64,000 bases of DNA from Paenibacillus contaminans. GTDB lineage: Bacteria > Bacillota > Bacilli > Paenibacillales > NBRC-103111. The DNA is taken from contig NZ_QMFB01000010.1 of the NCBI RefSeq assembly GCF_003285015.1, positions 86,024 to 150,023 of the forward strand, read 5' to 3'. The notes beneath the pieces were generated by a model. It was not told where the DNA came from and ran no database searches. It saw only the letters and a list, made by a program, of their open reading frames with translations. This document shows positions 18,429-26,422 of this stretch, piece after piece; positions within the stretch are counted from its first letter, which is position 1; every line of letters starts with the position of its first letter. The translations under genes were made by a program, and so were the position numbers.

Positions 18429-18590
18429 TCAATGGCAATCGGGGAAATTTTCGGCATAAACGACCTGGTTACCGTCAAACTTGATCAAAGGCGTCGGCAC
18501 CTCGGATTTATCGGCGCTTCCGTTTACGGCAAAAGCGGTAGCGATTGAAGCGGTCCCGACAATCAGGGCTGCGAACAACAGCTTTTTCAT
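18429..18590 (-). CDS. Small secreted peptide, 53 residues, unknown function
   Basis: The predicted product starts MKKLLFAALIVGTASIATAFA, a signal-peptide-like N-terminus, followed by about 30 polar residues ending NFPDCH with a single Cys near the C-terminus. The preferred start (18590) has GAGGTG six bases upstream; an ATG two codons earlier sits too close to it. Size and layout recall exported signalling pro-peptides (Phr-like) or small exported peptides, but no Rap-type partner gene is nearby. I do not recognise the family. Confidence 0.6.
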   Translation of the reverse strand: MKKLLFAALIVGTASIATAFAVNGSADKSEVPTPLIKFDGNQVVYAENFPDCH

Positions 18591-18642
18591 TCTCATCACC
18601 TCTGTACGAACACGTTTGGAATAATTGCATTCATTATACTTC

Positions 18643-18678
18643 AATTCCTATCAAAAAGATAGGGATTGTTTTTTTTGT
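18643..18678 (+). terminator. Plus-strand hairpin with T-run in the small-peptide promoter area
   Basis: AATTCCTATC (18643-18652) pairs with GATAGGGATT (18659-18668, one mismatch), followed by GTTTTTTTTG. It looks like a plus-strand terminator although no plus-strand gene lies directly upstream. It may stop read-through from pyrE. Confidence 0.5.
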
Positions 18679-18809
18679 TTTCTCAAAATGTCTGCCAAAA
18701 GTAAATTTTAAACTGCCGGTTCCATTTCCAGCCGTTGATAGGGCTCTCTTCCTTCGGACGTATTTTTATATCCGTCTGGAGGCGGAGCCTTTTTACATCC
18801 TGCAGGTCG

Positions 18810-18838
18810 TTCTGACTGCCGCCGCCGTTCGCTACAAT
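18810..18838 (+). promoter_or_regulatory. Probable promoter of the ABC-2 exporter pair
   Basis: TTCTGA (18810-18815) and TACAAT (18833-18838) with a 17-base spacer. A start near 18845 would exclude translation from the ATG at 18840. Confidence 0.45.
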
Positions 18839-18908
18839 AATGAAGAAGGCAACAGGAGTGGGCGACATGCAAGCTACCGATCAAAATATGGAGGAGGTAA
18901 GGAAAAAC

Positions 18909-19832
18909 ATGCTGGAAGTCAAACAATTGCGCAAAACGTTCGGAGCGGTGACAGCCGTCGATGACATCAGCTTTACGGTGGGAGAGGGCGAAGTGTTTAC
19001 GATCATCGGACCGAATGGGGCCGGCAAAACGACTACGCTCGAGATGGTGGAAGGCTTGCAGAAGCCGGACAGGGGAGAAATCCGTATAGCGGGACTCGGC
19101 TGGGAAAAGGACGGACCTAGAATCAAGCAGCTGATCGGCGTGCAGCCGCAATCGAGCGCATTGTTCGATTTGTTGACGGTATACGAAAATTTGGATGTTT
19201 TCGCGGCGTTCTACGACAAATCTCGGCCGGCTGACGACATTATCGAGCTTATCAACCTGCAGGATCATCGAAATAAAAAAGTGAAATCGCTTTCGGGCGG
19301 ACAAAAGCAAAGGCTCGCTATCGGTCTGGCGATGATCAACGATCCGGACATATTATTTCTCGACGAACCGACAACGGGACTCGATCCGCAAGCTCGCCGA
19401 AACATATGGGATATCGTTCTGGCATTGAAGCAAATGGGTAAAACCACGGTGATGACCACGCACTATATGGAGGAAGCCGAGAAGCTGAGCGATCGCGTTT
19501 GCATCGTCGACCAAGGAATGGTCATCGCGCTGGATACCCCGAAAAACTTGATCGAAGGGCTGACGAAGGAGCGGGAAGTGGTTTTGGCGTTTGCGGACAG
19601 CGAAAAATCCGCCGGCACGGTGCTGACTGCGCTCGATTCGATGCCATCCGTAACGAAGACGCATGCGGACGGCGAAAGACTTCGTTTTTGGACCGTGAAT
19701 CCGGAGGAATCGTTATTTCATTTGCTGCGCTGGATTTCTGAACGGGAGGATCGAATCGAGCAAATATCAATCAAGGATATGAGCTTGGAAGACGTCTTTA
19801 TCGCCTATACGGGCAAAGAATGGAGGGACTGA
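18909..19832 (+). CDS. ABC exporter ATP-binding protein (ABC-2 type)
   Basis: A 307-residue ATPase with Walker A GPNGAGKTTT, Q-loop QPQSSALFD, signature LSGGQKQR, Walker B ILFLDEPTTGLD and the switch histidine in TTHYMEEAE. A ~90-residue C-terminal domain follows, typical of drug or antibiotic ABC-2 exporters. It should power the permease encoded directly downstream. The start chosen is the ATG behind AGGAGGT (18892-18898). An ATG at 18867 with AGGAG is an equally possible start that adds 14 residues. The substrate is unknown. Confidence 0.88.
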   Translation: MLEVKQLRKTFGAVTAVDDISFTVGEGEVFTIIGPNGAGKTTTLEMVEGLQKPDRGEIRIAGLGWEKDGPRIKQLIGVQPQSSALFDLLTVYENLDVFAAFYDKSRPADDIIELINLQDHRNKKVKSLSGGQKQRLAIGLAMINDPDILFLDEPTTGLDPQARRNIWDIVLALKQMGKTTVMTTHYMEEAEKLSDRVCIVDQGMVIALDTPKNLIEGLTKEREVVLAFADSEKSAGTVLTALDSMPSVTKTHADGERLRFWTVNPEESLFHLLRWISEREDRIEQISIKDMSLEDVFIAYTGKEWRD

Positions 19833-19834
19833 CC

Positions 19835-20935
19835 GTGAAGCAGCTGCGCAAATTGTTCGAGGCGAACTTCAAAAGCACGTTCCGCGAGAAGCAGGTATGG
19901 TTTTGGTCGATATTTTATCCGGTCTTGCTGCTTGTCGTGTTTCTGATGATTTTCGGCGGTCTCGGTAAAGGCGACAGCAATTTCGAGGCGAAGGTAACGG
20001 CTGTAGTCGGGAAGGAAAGCGCGCTTTCCGAATCCTTGCTTACGGCTTTGAAACAAATACCGGTGCTTGAATGGAAGGAGGAGCGGCCGGCAACCCGGGA
20101 TGAAGCCGAGGATTGGGTGAAGAAAAAAGACGTAGACGCTTTAATCGTCATTCCTGACGAACCGGATAAGCCGATCGAGCTTGTACTCAATAAGGAAAAA
20201 GAAAATTCGACGATGTCCCAAGCGCTGAGCGGAATCATGGGAGGCGTGCTGCAGCAGGCGAACTACAATATAGCAGGCGTAAAGCCGCAGCTGACGTTTC
20301 AGCCGATTTATGTATCTTCAGGCAGCGACAAGCTGAAATATATCGATTTTCTGTTGACCGGTTTGATGGCGATGTCGATTTCGCAAGGCGGCTTGTTCGG
20401 CATGGTCGGCATGGTGGAAATGCGCAGAAACGGGCTGCTGAAAAGACTGCTCCTTTCGCCGATGAGCACGAAGGCGTTCGGCTTGGCGGATATGCTCGTC
20501 CGTGCGGTGCTTGCCGTTATCCAGCTCGTCTTGCTTACGATGATCGGCGTGTTCGCATTCGGCGCGTCTCTCGACATCAACTTTGCCTCGTTAATTATCG
20601 TGCTTGCAATCGGCATCGTTTCGTTCTCGGCGATCGGATTTCTTATTGCGGCTCTGAGCAAAACGATGGAAAGCTATTTCGGCATCGCCAATTTGCTCAG
20701 CTTCGTCATGATGTTCTTGAGCGGGATTTTTTTCGAAATGTCGATGCTCCCGGCCTTCATTAAACCGGTATCGGTCGTTCTTCCTCTTACCTATTTTGCG
20801 GAAGGCATTCGCGACAGTATGGTATACGGTTTGGCGCCTACCGGCGGCAGCTTCTGGTTGAATATCGGCGTTATGGCGGCGTGGGGAGCGGTCGCTTTCG
20901 CGATCGGGAGCCGTTTTTTCAAATGGAAGGCTTGA
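19835..20935 (+). CDS. ABC-2 type permease
   Basis: A 366-residue membrane protein. One N-terminal transmembrane segment (about residues 20-40) is followed by an extracytoplasmic region of about 140 residues. Five or six C-terminal segments follow, with the ABC-2 hallmark GLFGMVGMVEMRRNGLLKRLLLSPMS. It pairs with the ATPase upstream; the genes are two bases apart. Translation probably starts at GTG 19835 with GGAGGG seven bases before it, rather than at the in-frame ATG that overlaps the ATPase gene. Confidence 0.88.
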   Translation: MKQLRKLFEANFKSTFREKQVWFWSIFYPVLLLVVFLMIFGGLGKGDSNFEAKVTAVVGKESALSESLLTALKQIPVLEWKEERPATRDEAEDWVKKKDVDALIVIPDEPDKPIELVLNKEKENSTMSQALSGIMGGVLQQANYNIAGVKPQLTFQPIYVSSGSDKLKYIDFLLTGLMAMSISQGGLFGMVGMVEMRRNGLLKRLLLSPMSTKAFGLADMLVRAVLAVIQLVLLTMIGVFAFGASLDINFASLIIVLAIGIVSFSAIGFLIAALSKTMESYFGIANLLSFVMMFLSGIFFEMSMLPAFIKPVSVVLPLTYFAEGIRDSMVYGLAPTGGSFWLNIGVMAAWGAVAFAIGSRFFKWKA

Positions 20936-20965
20936 GTGTAACGAGGATAAAATTCTGATTTTTTG

Positions 20966-21006
20966 AAAAAGGGACTGCTTGGCTTTTACGGCCGGCGGTC
21001 CCTTTT
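20966..21006 (+). terminator. Intrinsic terminator after the ABC-2 pair
   Basis: AAAAGGGACTGC pairs with GCGGTCCCTTTT (one G-T pair), closing at 20998-21006. Confidence 0.65.
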
Positions 21007-21041
21007 GGTTACAGCTATACTCGGGAAGTCAAGGTTTCCTC

Positions 21042-21337
21042 CTAACGCTTCAGCTCGCTCCAAGTCGAACTGGTATAAGTGATTCGCATGCCGGCGCGCT
21101 CCATATTGTTCTGGCTCGACGACGCATACGCCGCTTGGCTGACGATAAGCACGCAGTCATGAAGCGCCGCTTCTCTTATACGCCGTCGTAATAGTAAAGC
21201 ACTTTATTATTGGCTGCCACGTACGATTTGCCTTCGGCGGACATACCTCTTCCCACGCAGTGCAGCTCTCCGTACAATTCGAATTCATCCTCGCGCAGCT
21301 CGCGAATCGTTATACCGGAGCAGTTTTTCGAATACAA
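21042..21337 (-). pseudogene. Decayed minus-strand gene remnant (two coding-like pieces in different frames)
   Basis: Read on the minus strand, 21337-21176 encodes a coding-like segment (contains TIRELREDEFELYGELHCVG and ends YYYDGV-stop). The next piece, in another frame down to the TAG at 21042, encodes REAALHDCVLIVSQAAYASS and ends TWSELKR. Neither has a ribosome site or plausible start; together they look like one gene broken by a frameshift and 5' loss. I do not recognise the family. The 568-base gap 20936-21504 otherwise holds only the terminator and the promoter listed. Confidence 0.4.
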
Positions 21338-21369
21338 TTTTGCCCGCTATCATCTCTATCGTTCTGAAT

Positions 21370-21381
21370 TAATAGTTTCTT
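21370..21381 (+). repeat. 12-bp perfect palindrome upstream of the exporter operon
   Basis: TTTCTTAAGAAA lies 20 bases before the ECF-type promoter and could be a regulator-binding site. Confidence 0.35.
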
Positions 21382-21401
21382 AAGAAATGATGTTCTTTTT
21401 T

Positions 21402-21428
21402 TGTAACTTTTTCCTTCGTTCGTTCGTC
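21402..21428 (+). promoter_or_regulatory. ECF sigma-factor-type promoter of the YknXYZ/MacB-like operon
   Basis: TGTAAC (21402-21407), a 17-base spacer, then CGTC (21425-21428). This matches the AAC/CGTC architecture of Bacillus extracytoplasmic-function sigma factors (SigW/SigX/SigM/SigV type). Transcription from about 21435 leaves a 70-base leader before the TTG start at 21505 and excludes the ATG at 21436. Confidence 0.65.
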
Positions 21429-21504
21429 TATACTTATGGGAAACAATGCCGTTTGGGACAATTCCCTTCAAAATGGACGTGAAATAACGGGAGGGTGGAG
21501 CTCT

Positions 21505-22380
21505 TTGGGTTGGTTTGCCAGAAAGAAACAATCCTTGCAGGACAAAGGGGAAGAACCGATTCAGCAGCGCCCGCAGGACAAACCGGATATACCGGAGCAG
21601 CACGAAATCATGCTTCCGGAAGAGTCCGATGCGGGGAACGGCGCGCCGAATGCGGTCGTTTCGCGCGATAAAGCTCAGCGAGCTAAGGAGCTTGCGGCTT
21701 TAAACGAACCGCTTCTCATTGTGAAAGACGTACAGCGGTCTTTTCAGGTCGGCGGACAGAAGCTTCACGTGCTCAAAGGAATAAGCATGGAGCTGTATCC
21801 GAAGCAGCTCGTCATGCTTAGGGGGCGTTCGGGCTCCGGCAAGACGACGCTAATGAACCTGATCGGCGGTCTCGATCAGCCGAACAGCGGAGAAATCGTC
21901 TTCAAGGGACATCCGTTTCATACGTGGAACGATGAGCAGAGAACCGTGGTGCGGCGGAGCGAAATCGGCTTTATTTTTCAATCTTATGCGTTGATGCCGC
22001 TATTGTCTGCATATGAGAATGTGGAATTGTCGCTTCGAATGGCCCAGACGCCGCGGGCGGAGTGGAAGGCGCGCGTACAGCATTGCTTGGAGCTTGTCGG
22101 CCTCGGCAAACGGATGCACCATCGTCCGTTCGAGCTTTCCGGCGGCGAGCAGCAGCGCGTCGCGATAGCCAAGTCGATCGCGCATCGTCCTTCGCTGCTT
22201 TTGGCGGACGAACCGACGGCCGAGCTCGATTCGCAAATGGGCGCGCAGGTTATGAATGTTTTTCAGAACATTATTGAGGAAGAGAAAGTTACGATTTGCA
22301 TGACGACACATGATCCTACGATTCTGGAGGTTGCCGACCATGTTTTCGAGATGGTGGACGGAAAGTTCAAACAATACTAA
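21505..22380 (+). CDS. MacB/LolD/YknY-type ABC ATPase
   Basis: About 291 residues. A variable, Q/E/P-rich N-terminal extension of about 70 residues precedes the ATPase domain. That domain has Walker A RGRSGSGKTTL, the Q-loop segment IGFIFQSYALMPLLSAYENVELSL, signature LSGGEQQR, Walker B LLLADEPTAELD and the switch His in TTHDPT. The family powers lipoprotein-type or peptide exporters with FtsX-like permeases. TTG 21505 is preferred: GGGAGGGTGG lies just upstream, and the ECF promoter starts RNA at about the alternative ATG (21436). It is the first gene of the operon. Confidence 0.88.
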   Translation: MGWFARKKQSLQDKGEEPIQQRPQDKPDIPEQHEIMLPEESDAGNGAPNAVVSRDKAQRAKELAALNEPLLIVKDVQRSFQVGGQKLHVLKGISMELYPKQLVMLRGRSGSGKTTLMNLIGGLDQPNSGEIVFKGHPFHTWNDEQRTVVRRSEIGFIFQSYALMPLLSAYENVELSLRMAQTPRAEWKARVQHCLELVGLGKRMHHRPFELSGGEQQRVAIAKSIAHRPSLLLADEPTAELDSQMGAQVMNVFQNIIEEEKVTICMTTHDPTILEVADHVFEMVDGKFKQY

Positions 22381-22384
22381 GTTT

Positions 22385-23443
22385 ATGAAGAAACGGATGC
22401 TGGTCGGCATCGTATGCGCGGCTTTGCTCGCATCGACAGGCTGTTCGCTGCTGCCGAAGGAAGCGGAGGAAGAGGCGCTTCCGACGATTAATCCTCCGAA
22501 GCTGTCACAGAAGCCGACCTATGACGTCAAGACCGACACGCTCGAGACGAAAGTGCGCGGAGTCGGCAAGATGATGGCCGTTAACGAAGAAGATATTTTC
22601 TTTACGCAGGACGGCAAGCGGATTAAAGATATTTTCGTGAAGAGCGGAGACAAGGTGGAGATCGGTCAGCCTGTCGCGGAGCTCGATGTCTCGGACATGG
22701 AGCGGGAGCTGCGTCAGAAGCGATTGCAGATTCAGAAAGAAGAAATCGCGATGATCGAGAAGCTTCGCGGCTCGACCGAGAAAACCGCGGAAGAGCTTGA
22801 GCAGGACCGTCTCGACTTTGAATTGAAAAGACAGGAGCTCGTAAAGCTGGAGGAAGACATCGCCAAGAGCAAAATATCGGTGCCTTTCTCGGGTACGATC
22901 GTGTCCGTTTCCATGAAAAAGGGTGACATGTCGAAGTCATACGAATCCGTCGCGGTTATAGCCGATCTGTCGGAGCTGGTCGTCACGGCCAATGTTTCCG
23001 CCGAGGATTTGAAGAAAGTGGCGGTCGGCATGGATGTTACGGTCGATATCAATGCGGCGGGCCAGCATAAAGGCAAAGTAAAGCAGCTGCCAAGCGCCAA
23101 GGAACAAAACAACAACAATAACGGCGGTTATTATCCGGGCGACAACGGGCAACCGAAGCCGCGGGACTCCATCGACAATTACTTGGTCGTGCAATTGGAT
23201 GAAATGCCGGAAGCGGTAACCCGCGGAACGCAGCTGAGCGTAGCGGTCATTACCGAACGCAAAGAAAACGCGATCGTGATTCCGCTTGCCGCACTGCGCT
23301 CCATAACGGGACGCAACTATGTACAGGTCGTCGACGACAAAGGCAACAAACGGGAGGTCGACGTCGAAATCGGGCAAAAGACGTCGACACAAGTGGAGAT
23401 TATCAAAGGGTTGACGCCTGGCCAGAAAGTCGTAGGTCAATAA
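22385..23443 (+). CDS. HlyD/YknX-type adaptor lipoprotein of the ABC exporter
   Basis: A 352-residue protein starting MKKRMLVGIVCAALLASTGCS: a lipoprotein signal with lipobox LASTGC, so it is anchored to the outer face of the membrane. A biotinyl-lipoyl-like barrel region flanks a coiled-coil hairpin (about residues 105-150, rich in E/K/R/Q). Beta-barrel segments follow, with an N/Q/G-rich insertion (EQNNNNNGGYYPGDNGQPKP). This is the membrane-fusion adaptor layout. The start lies four bases after the ATPase stop; the upstream in-frame ATG at 22310 is inside that gene. Confidence 0.85.
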   Translation: MKKRMLVGIVCAALLASTGCSLLPKEAEEEALPTINPPKLSQKPTYDVKTDTLETKVRGVGKMMAVNEEDIFFTQDGKRIKDIFVKSGDKVEIGQPVAELDVSDMERELRQKRLQIQKEEIAMIEKLRGSTEKTAEELEQDRLDFELKRQELVKLEEDIAKSKISVPFSGTIVSVSMKKGDMSKSYESVAVIADLSELVVTANVSAEDLKKVAVGMDVTVDINAAGQHKGKVKQLPSAKEQNNNNNGGYYPGDNGQPKPRDSIDNYLVVQLDEMPEAVTRGTQLSVAVITERKENAIVIPLAALRSITGRNYVQVVDDKGNKREVDVEIGQKTSTQVEIIKGLTPGQKVVGQ

Positions 23444-23447
23444 GGCG

Positions 23448-26417
23448 ATGCCGATGCTCCGTTTTTTAGCCCGTAAAATGTGGAACACCCGCTGGCTGAC
23501 GATAAGCTCGCTAATCGGCTTGATAGTCGCCGTCGCTTTCACGACCAGCATTCCGATGTATGCGGACGGCGCACTGAAGCGGGTGGTTGCCAAATCGCTC
23601 GAGGAGAAAAGCGACGGATTGCCTGCCGGCTCGCTGCTTATGCGGTATCAGGCTACCGGCAACAACCGGCCGGATCTTGCCGCCTTCGACGACGTCAATA
23701 CTTATATACGCGAACAAATTCCTAAGGATATCGATTTTCCTCAAGCGGCGTTCGCAGGCATTCTATCGATTCGGGGCGGGCAAATAACGCCGGACGATCC
23801 GAATAAGGCCGCGGCGGGGAAACGTCGCCAAATGACGCTGATGACGATGTACGGTCTTGCCGAGCATACGGAGCTGGCAAGCGGCGCCATGTTTTCCGAG
23901 AAAGCGGCTAACGGCGTCATTGAAGCCGTCATGCTGGAGGAAGCATTGTTCCGGAACGACATGCACGTCGGCGACGTATATACGTATCCGCTGCCTGCAG
24001 GCGTCAGCGGCTCGCCGCTGAAGGTGAAAATCGTCGGCGCGGTAAAGCCGAAGTCGGATACCGATCCTTATTGGTTTCAAGGCTTCGAAGGCTTGCTGAA
24101 CACGCTGATGGTGGACGTCAATACATTTCGCAACGAGCTTCTCGGCACCAAGAAGATCCCGCTCAATATGGCGAACTGGTATTATGCATTCGATCTTCGC
24201 GAAATTAAAACTAGCCAGCTGTCTCCTCTGGAGCGGAAGCTCGGCAAGCTTGAGCAAACGTTGTACGAGAAGCTGAAGGACACGAAGGTAGACTATTCCT
24301 TCCTGACGATGCTGGGCGAATTCCGGCAGCAAAGCCTGCAGCTGCAGCTTCTGCTGTTTACCCTGGCGGCGCCGATGATCGCGATGGTTTTCTACTATAT
24401 CGTAATGAATGCAAGACAGTCGCTTGACAGACAACGCAGCGACATCGCCGTCATCCGATCGCGCGGAGGCAGTACGGCGCAAATTATTTGGATGTATGTG
24501 CTGGAAGGTTTCATTCTGGGCGTCATCTCGATGATTATCGGACCGCTGCTCGGATGGTTTATGGCCAAAAGCATCGGATCGTCCAGCGGATTTCTGACGT
24601 TCGTCGACCGCAAGGCGATTCCGGTCGGCTTCAGCACCGAGGCGCTTCTGTACGGCAGCGGCGCCGTGCTCCTCGCTATTGTGGCCAGCGTCATTCCGGC
24701 GGTCATGTATGCGAGGGCGTCGATCGTAGGCTACAAGCAGCAGCTTGCGAGGGCGGACAAAAAACCGTTCTGGATGCGTTTCTACATCGACGTCGTGCTG
24801 CTGGCCTTGTCGGGCTACGGCTGGTATATGTTCCAGGAACGCCAGTTTTTATCGCAGCAAACCGGCTTGTCGAGCGATCAGCTGCAAGTGCAGCCGCTTC
24901 TGTTCTTCGTTCCGGCGTTGTCGATATTTGCTCTCGGCCTTTTCTTCCTGCGTATTTTTCCGTGGCTGCTGCGATTTTTCGGGTGGCTCGGGCGCAGATT
25001 CATGCCGGTTCCGGTTTACCTGACGCTTATGCAGCTGACAAGATCCGCCAAGTCGTATTATCCGCTCATGCTGCTGATGATTATGACGCTCGGGCTAGGC
25101 GTTTATAACGCTTCGGCCGCACGGACGATCGATCTGAACTCGACGGAACGCGTGCTGTATCAATATGGGACGGATGTCATCATGCAGCCTGCCTGGGAAG
25201 GCTTTACCGACGATTTGCCGACGAACCAGCAGCCGCAAGGCGGCGGGCAAGGTTCAGGAGGTCAGGGCGGTCAAGGGGGCCAAGGCGGATCAGGATCGGG
25301 CGGCGGCAACGGCGGCGGACCTGGCGGTGGCGGTGGCGGTAGCGGTGGCGGTAGCGGTAGCGGTAGCGGTAGCGGTAGCGGTGGTAATGGCGGCGGAGAA
25401 AACGTCCCGTCGCGAATCCGTTACGTAGAACCGCCGTTCCAAGTGTTCGAGGAACTGGACGGTGTCAAGGCGGCGGCAAGGGTGCTGCAAGCGAAAGGTA
25501 ATGTGATCGTTGCCGGACGCTCCGTCGGTACCGGAATCGTGATGGGGATCGACAATGACAAATTCGCCAATGTGGCTTGGTTCCGCCGTGATTTATTCCC
25601 GGCGCATCCTTTCCAATACTTGGGTCTAATGAGCTCATACGCGGAGTCCGTCATCATTCCGAAATCGTTTGCCGACAAATACAATCTTCAGCCGGGCAAT
25701 CTGATTACGCTTGCGATATCCCAACAGGCGGTCGAGTTCGTTATCGTAGGGGTTCTGCCATACTGGCCTAGCCAGTATCCGGATCAGTCGCCGTTCTTCA
25801 TTACGAATCTCGATTACATCTACGACCAGGTTCCGAAAATCCCGTACGAGGTCTGGTTGAAGATGGAGGATGGGGCGAAGGTCGCTCCGCTGATCGAGGC
25901 GCTGAAAGCGAAGAAGGTCGAGCTGAGCGCCGAAGTCAAAGACGTGCGTACCGAGCTTGCCAGACAGAAGAAGCATCCGTCGCGAGGCGGCGTCTTCGGC
26001 ATCCTGAGTCTCGGCTTCCTCGTATCCGTCCTTGTCTCGTTTATCGGCTACGTGCTGTATTGGTTCTTCAATTTATCGAGCAGGGTCGTACAGTTCGGGG
26101 TTCTTCGGGCGATGGGGCTGAAGAAGCGGCAGTTGACCTTCATGCTGCTCATGGAGCAGTTGTTCACTGCAGGACTCTCGATCGGACTCGGAATCGTAAT
26201 CGGGAAGCTGGCAAGCCGCTTGTACCTGCCCTTCCTGCAAACCGCGGATGACGTCCAATCGCAGGTTCCGCCATTCCGCGTCATCTTCGATTCAAAGGAT
26301 ACGCTTCAGCTTTACATCGTGGTTGCAGTAATGATGGCGGCGGGCGCCGGGCTTCTGTTCATGAATATCAGAAGGCTGCGCGTGCATCAAGCCGTCAAGC
26401 TGGGAGAGGAGCGGTAA
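23448..26417 (+). CDS. Giant FtsX-like ABC permease with glycine-rich extracellular linker
   Basis: A 989-residue permease, much longer than YknZ/MacB (about 400-650). An N-terminal membrane segment (about 15-35) is followed by an extracytoplasmic domain, then a first FtsX core (about 300-430) and further segments to about 560. A second extracytoplasmic part carries an almost pure Gly/Ser tract (about residues 600-660). A second FtsX core lies at about 840-970. It therefore looks like a duplicated-FtsX exporter. It starts four bases after the adaptor stop, with only a weak ribosome site, so translation is coupled. Confidence 0.88.
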   Translation: MPMLRFLARKMWNTRWLTISSLIGLIVAVAFTTSIPMYADGALKRVVAKSLEEKSDGLPAGSLLMRYQATGNNRPDLAAFDDVNTYIREQIPKDIDFPQAAFAGILSIRGGQITPDDPNKAAAGKRRQMTLMTMYGLAEHTELASGAMFSEKAANGVIEAVMLEEALFRNDMHVGDVYTYPLPAGVSGSPLKVKIVGAVKPKSDTDPYWFQGFEGLLNTLMVDVNTFRNELLGTKKIPLNMANWYYAFDLREIKTSQLSPLERKLGKLEQTLYEKLKDTKVDYSFLTMLGEFRQQSLQLQLLLFTLAAPMIAMVFYYIVMNARQSLDRQRSDIAVIRSRGGSTAQIIWMYVLEGFILGVISMIIGPLLGWFMAKSIGSSSGFLTFVDRKAIPVGFSTEALLYGSGAVLLAIVASVIPAVMYARASIVGYKQQLARADKKPFWMRFYIDVVLLALSGYGWYMFQERQFLSQQTGLSSDQLQVQPLLFFVPALSIFALGLFFLRIFPWLLRFFGWLGRRFMPVPVYLTLMQLTRSAKSYYPLMLLMIMTLGLGVYNASAARTIDLNSTERVLYQYGTDVIMQPAWEGFTDDLPTNQQPQGGGQGSGGQGGQGGQGGSGSGGGNGGGPGGGGGGSGGGSGSGSGSGSGGNGGGENVPSRIRYVEPPFQVFEELDGVKAAARVLQAKGNVIVAGRSVGTGIVMGIDNDKFANVAWFRRDLFPAHPFQYLGLMSSYAESVIIPKSFADKYNLQPGNLITLAISQQAVEFVIVGVLPYWPSQYPDQSPFFITNLDYIYDQVPKIPYEVWLKMEDGAKVAPLIEALKAKKVELSAEVKDVRTELARQKKHPSRGGVFGILSLGFLVSVLVSFIGYVLYWFFNLSSRVVQFGVLRAMGLKKRQLTFMLLMEQLFTAGLSIGLGIVIGKLASRLYLPFLQTADDVQSQVPPFRVIFDSKDTLQLYIVVAVMMAAGAGLLFMNIRRLRVHQAVKLGEER
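25322..25385 (+). repeat. Simple-sequence repeat encoding Gly/Ser in the permease
   Basis: Tandem GGTGGC and GGTAGC hexamers (at least five consecutive GGTAGC units near 25346-25380) encode GG/GS dipeptides inside the permease gene. Because the unit is six bases, copy-number change would alter linker length without a frameshift. Confidence 0.85.
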
Positions 26418-26422
26418 ACCCG

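Noticed and set aside
22000..22410. Long minus-strand frames opposite the ABC, carB, ileS and similar genes
   Set aside because: They mirror the codon pattern of well-supported genes on the other strand and lack starts, ribosome sites and family motifs.
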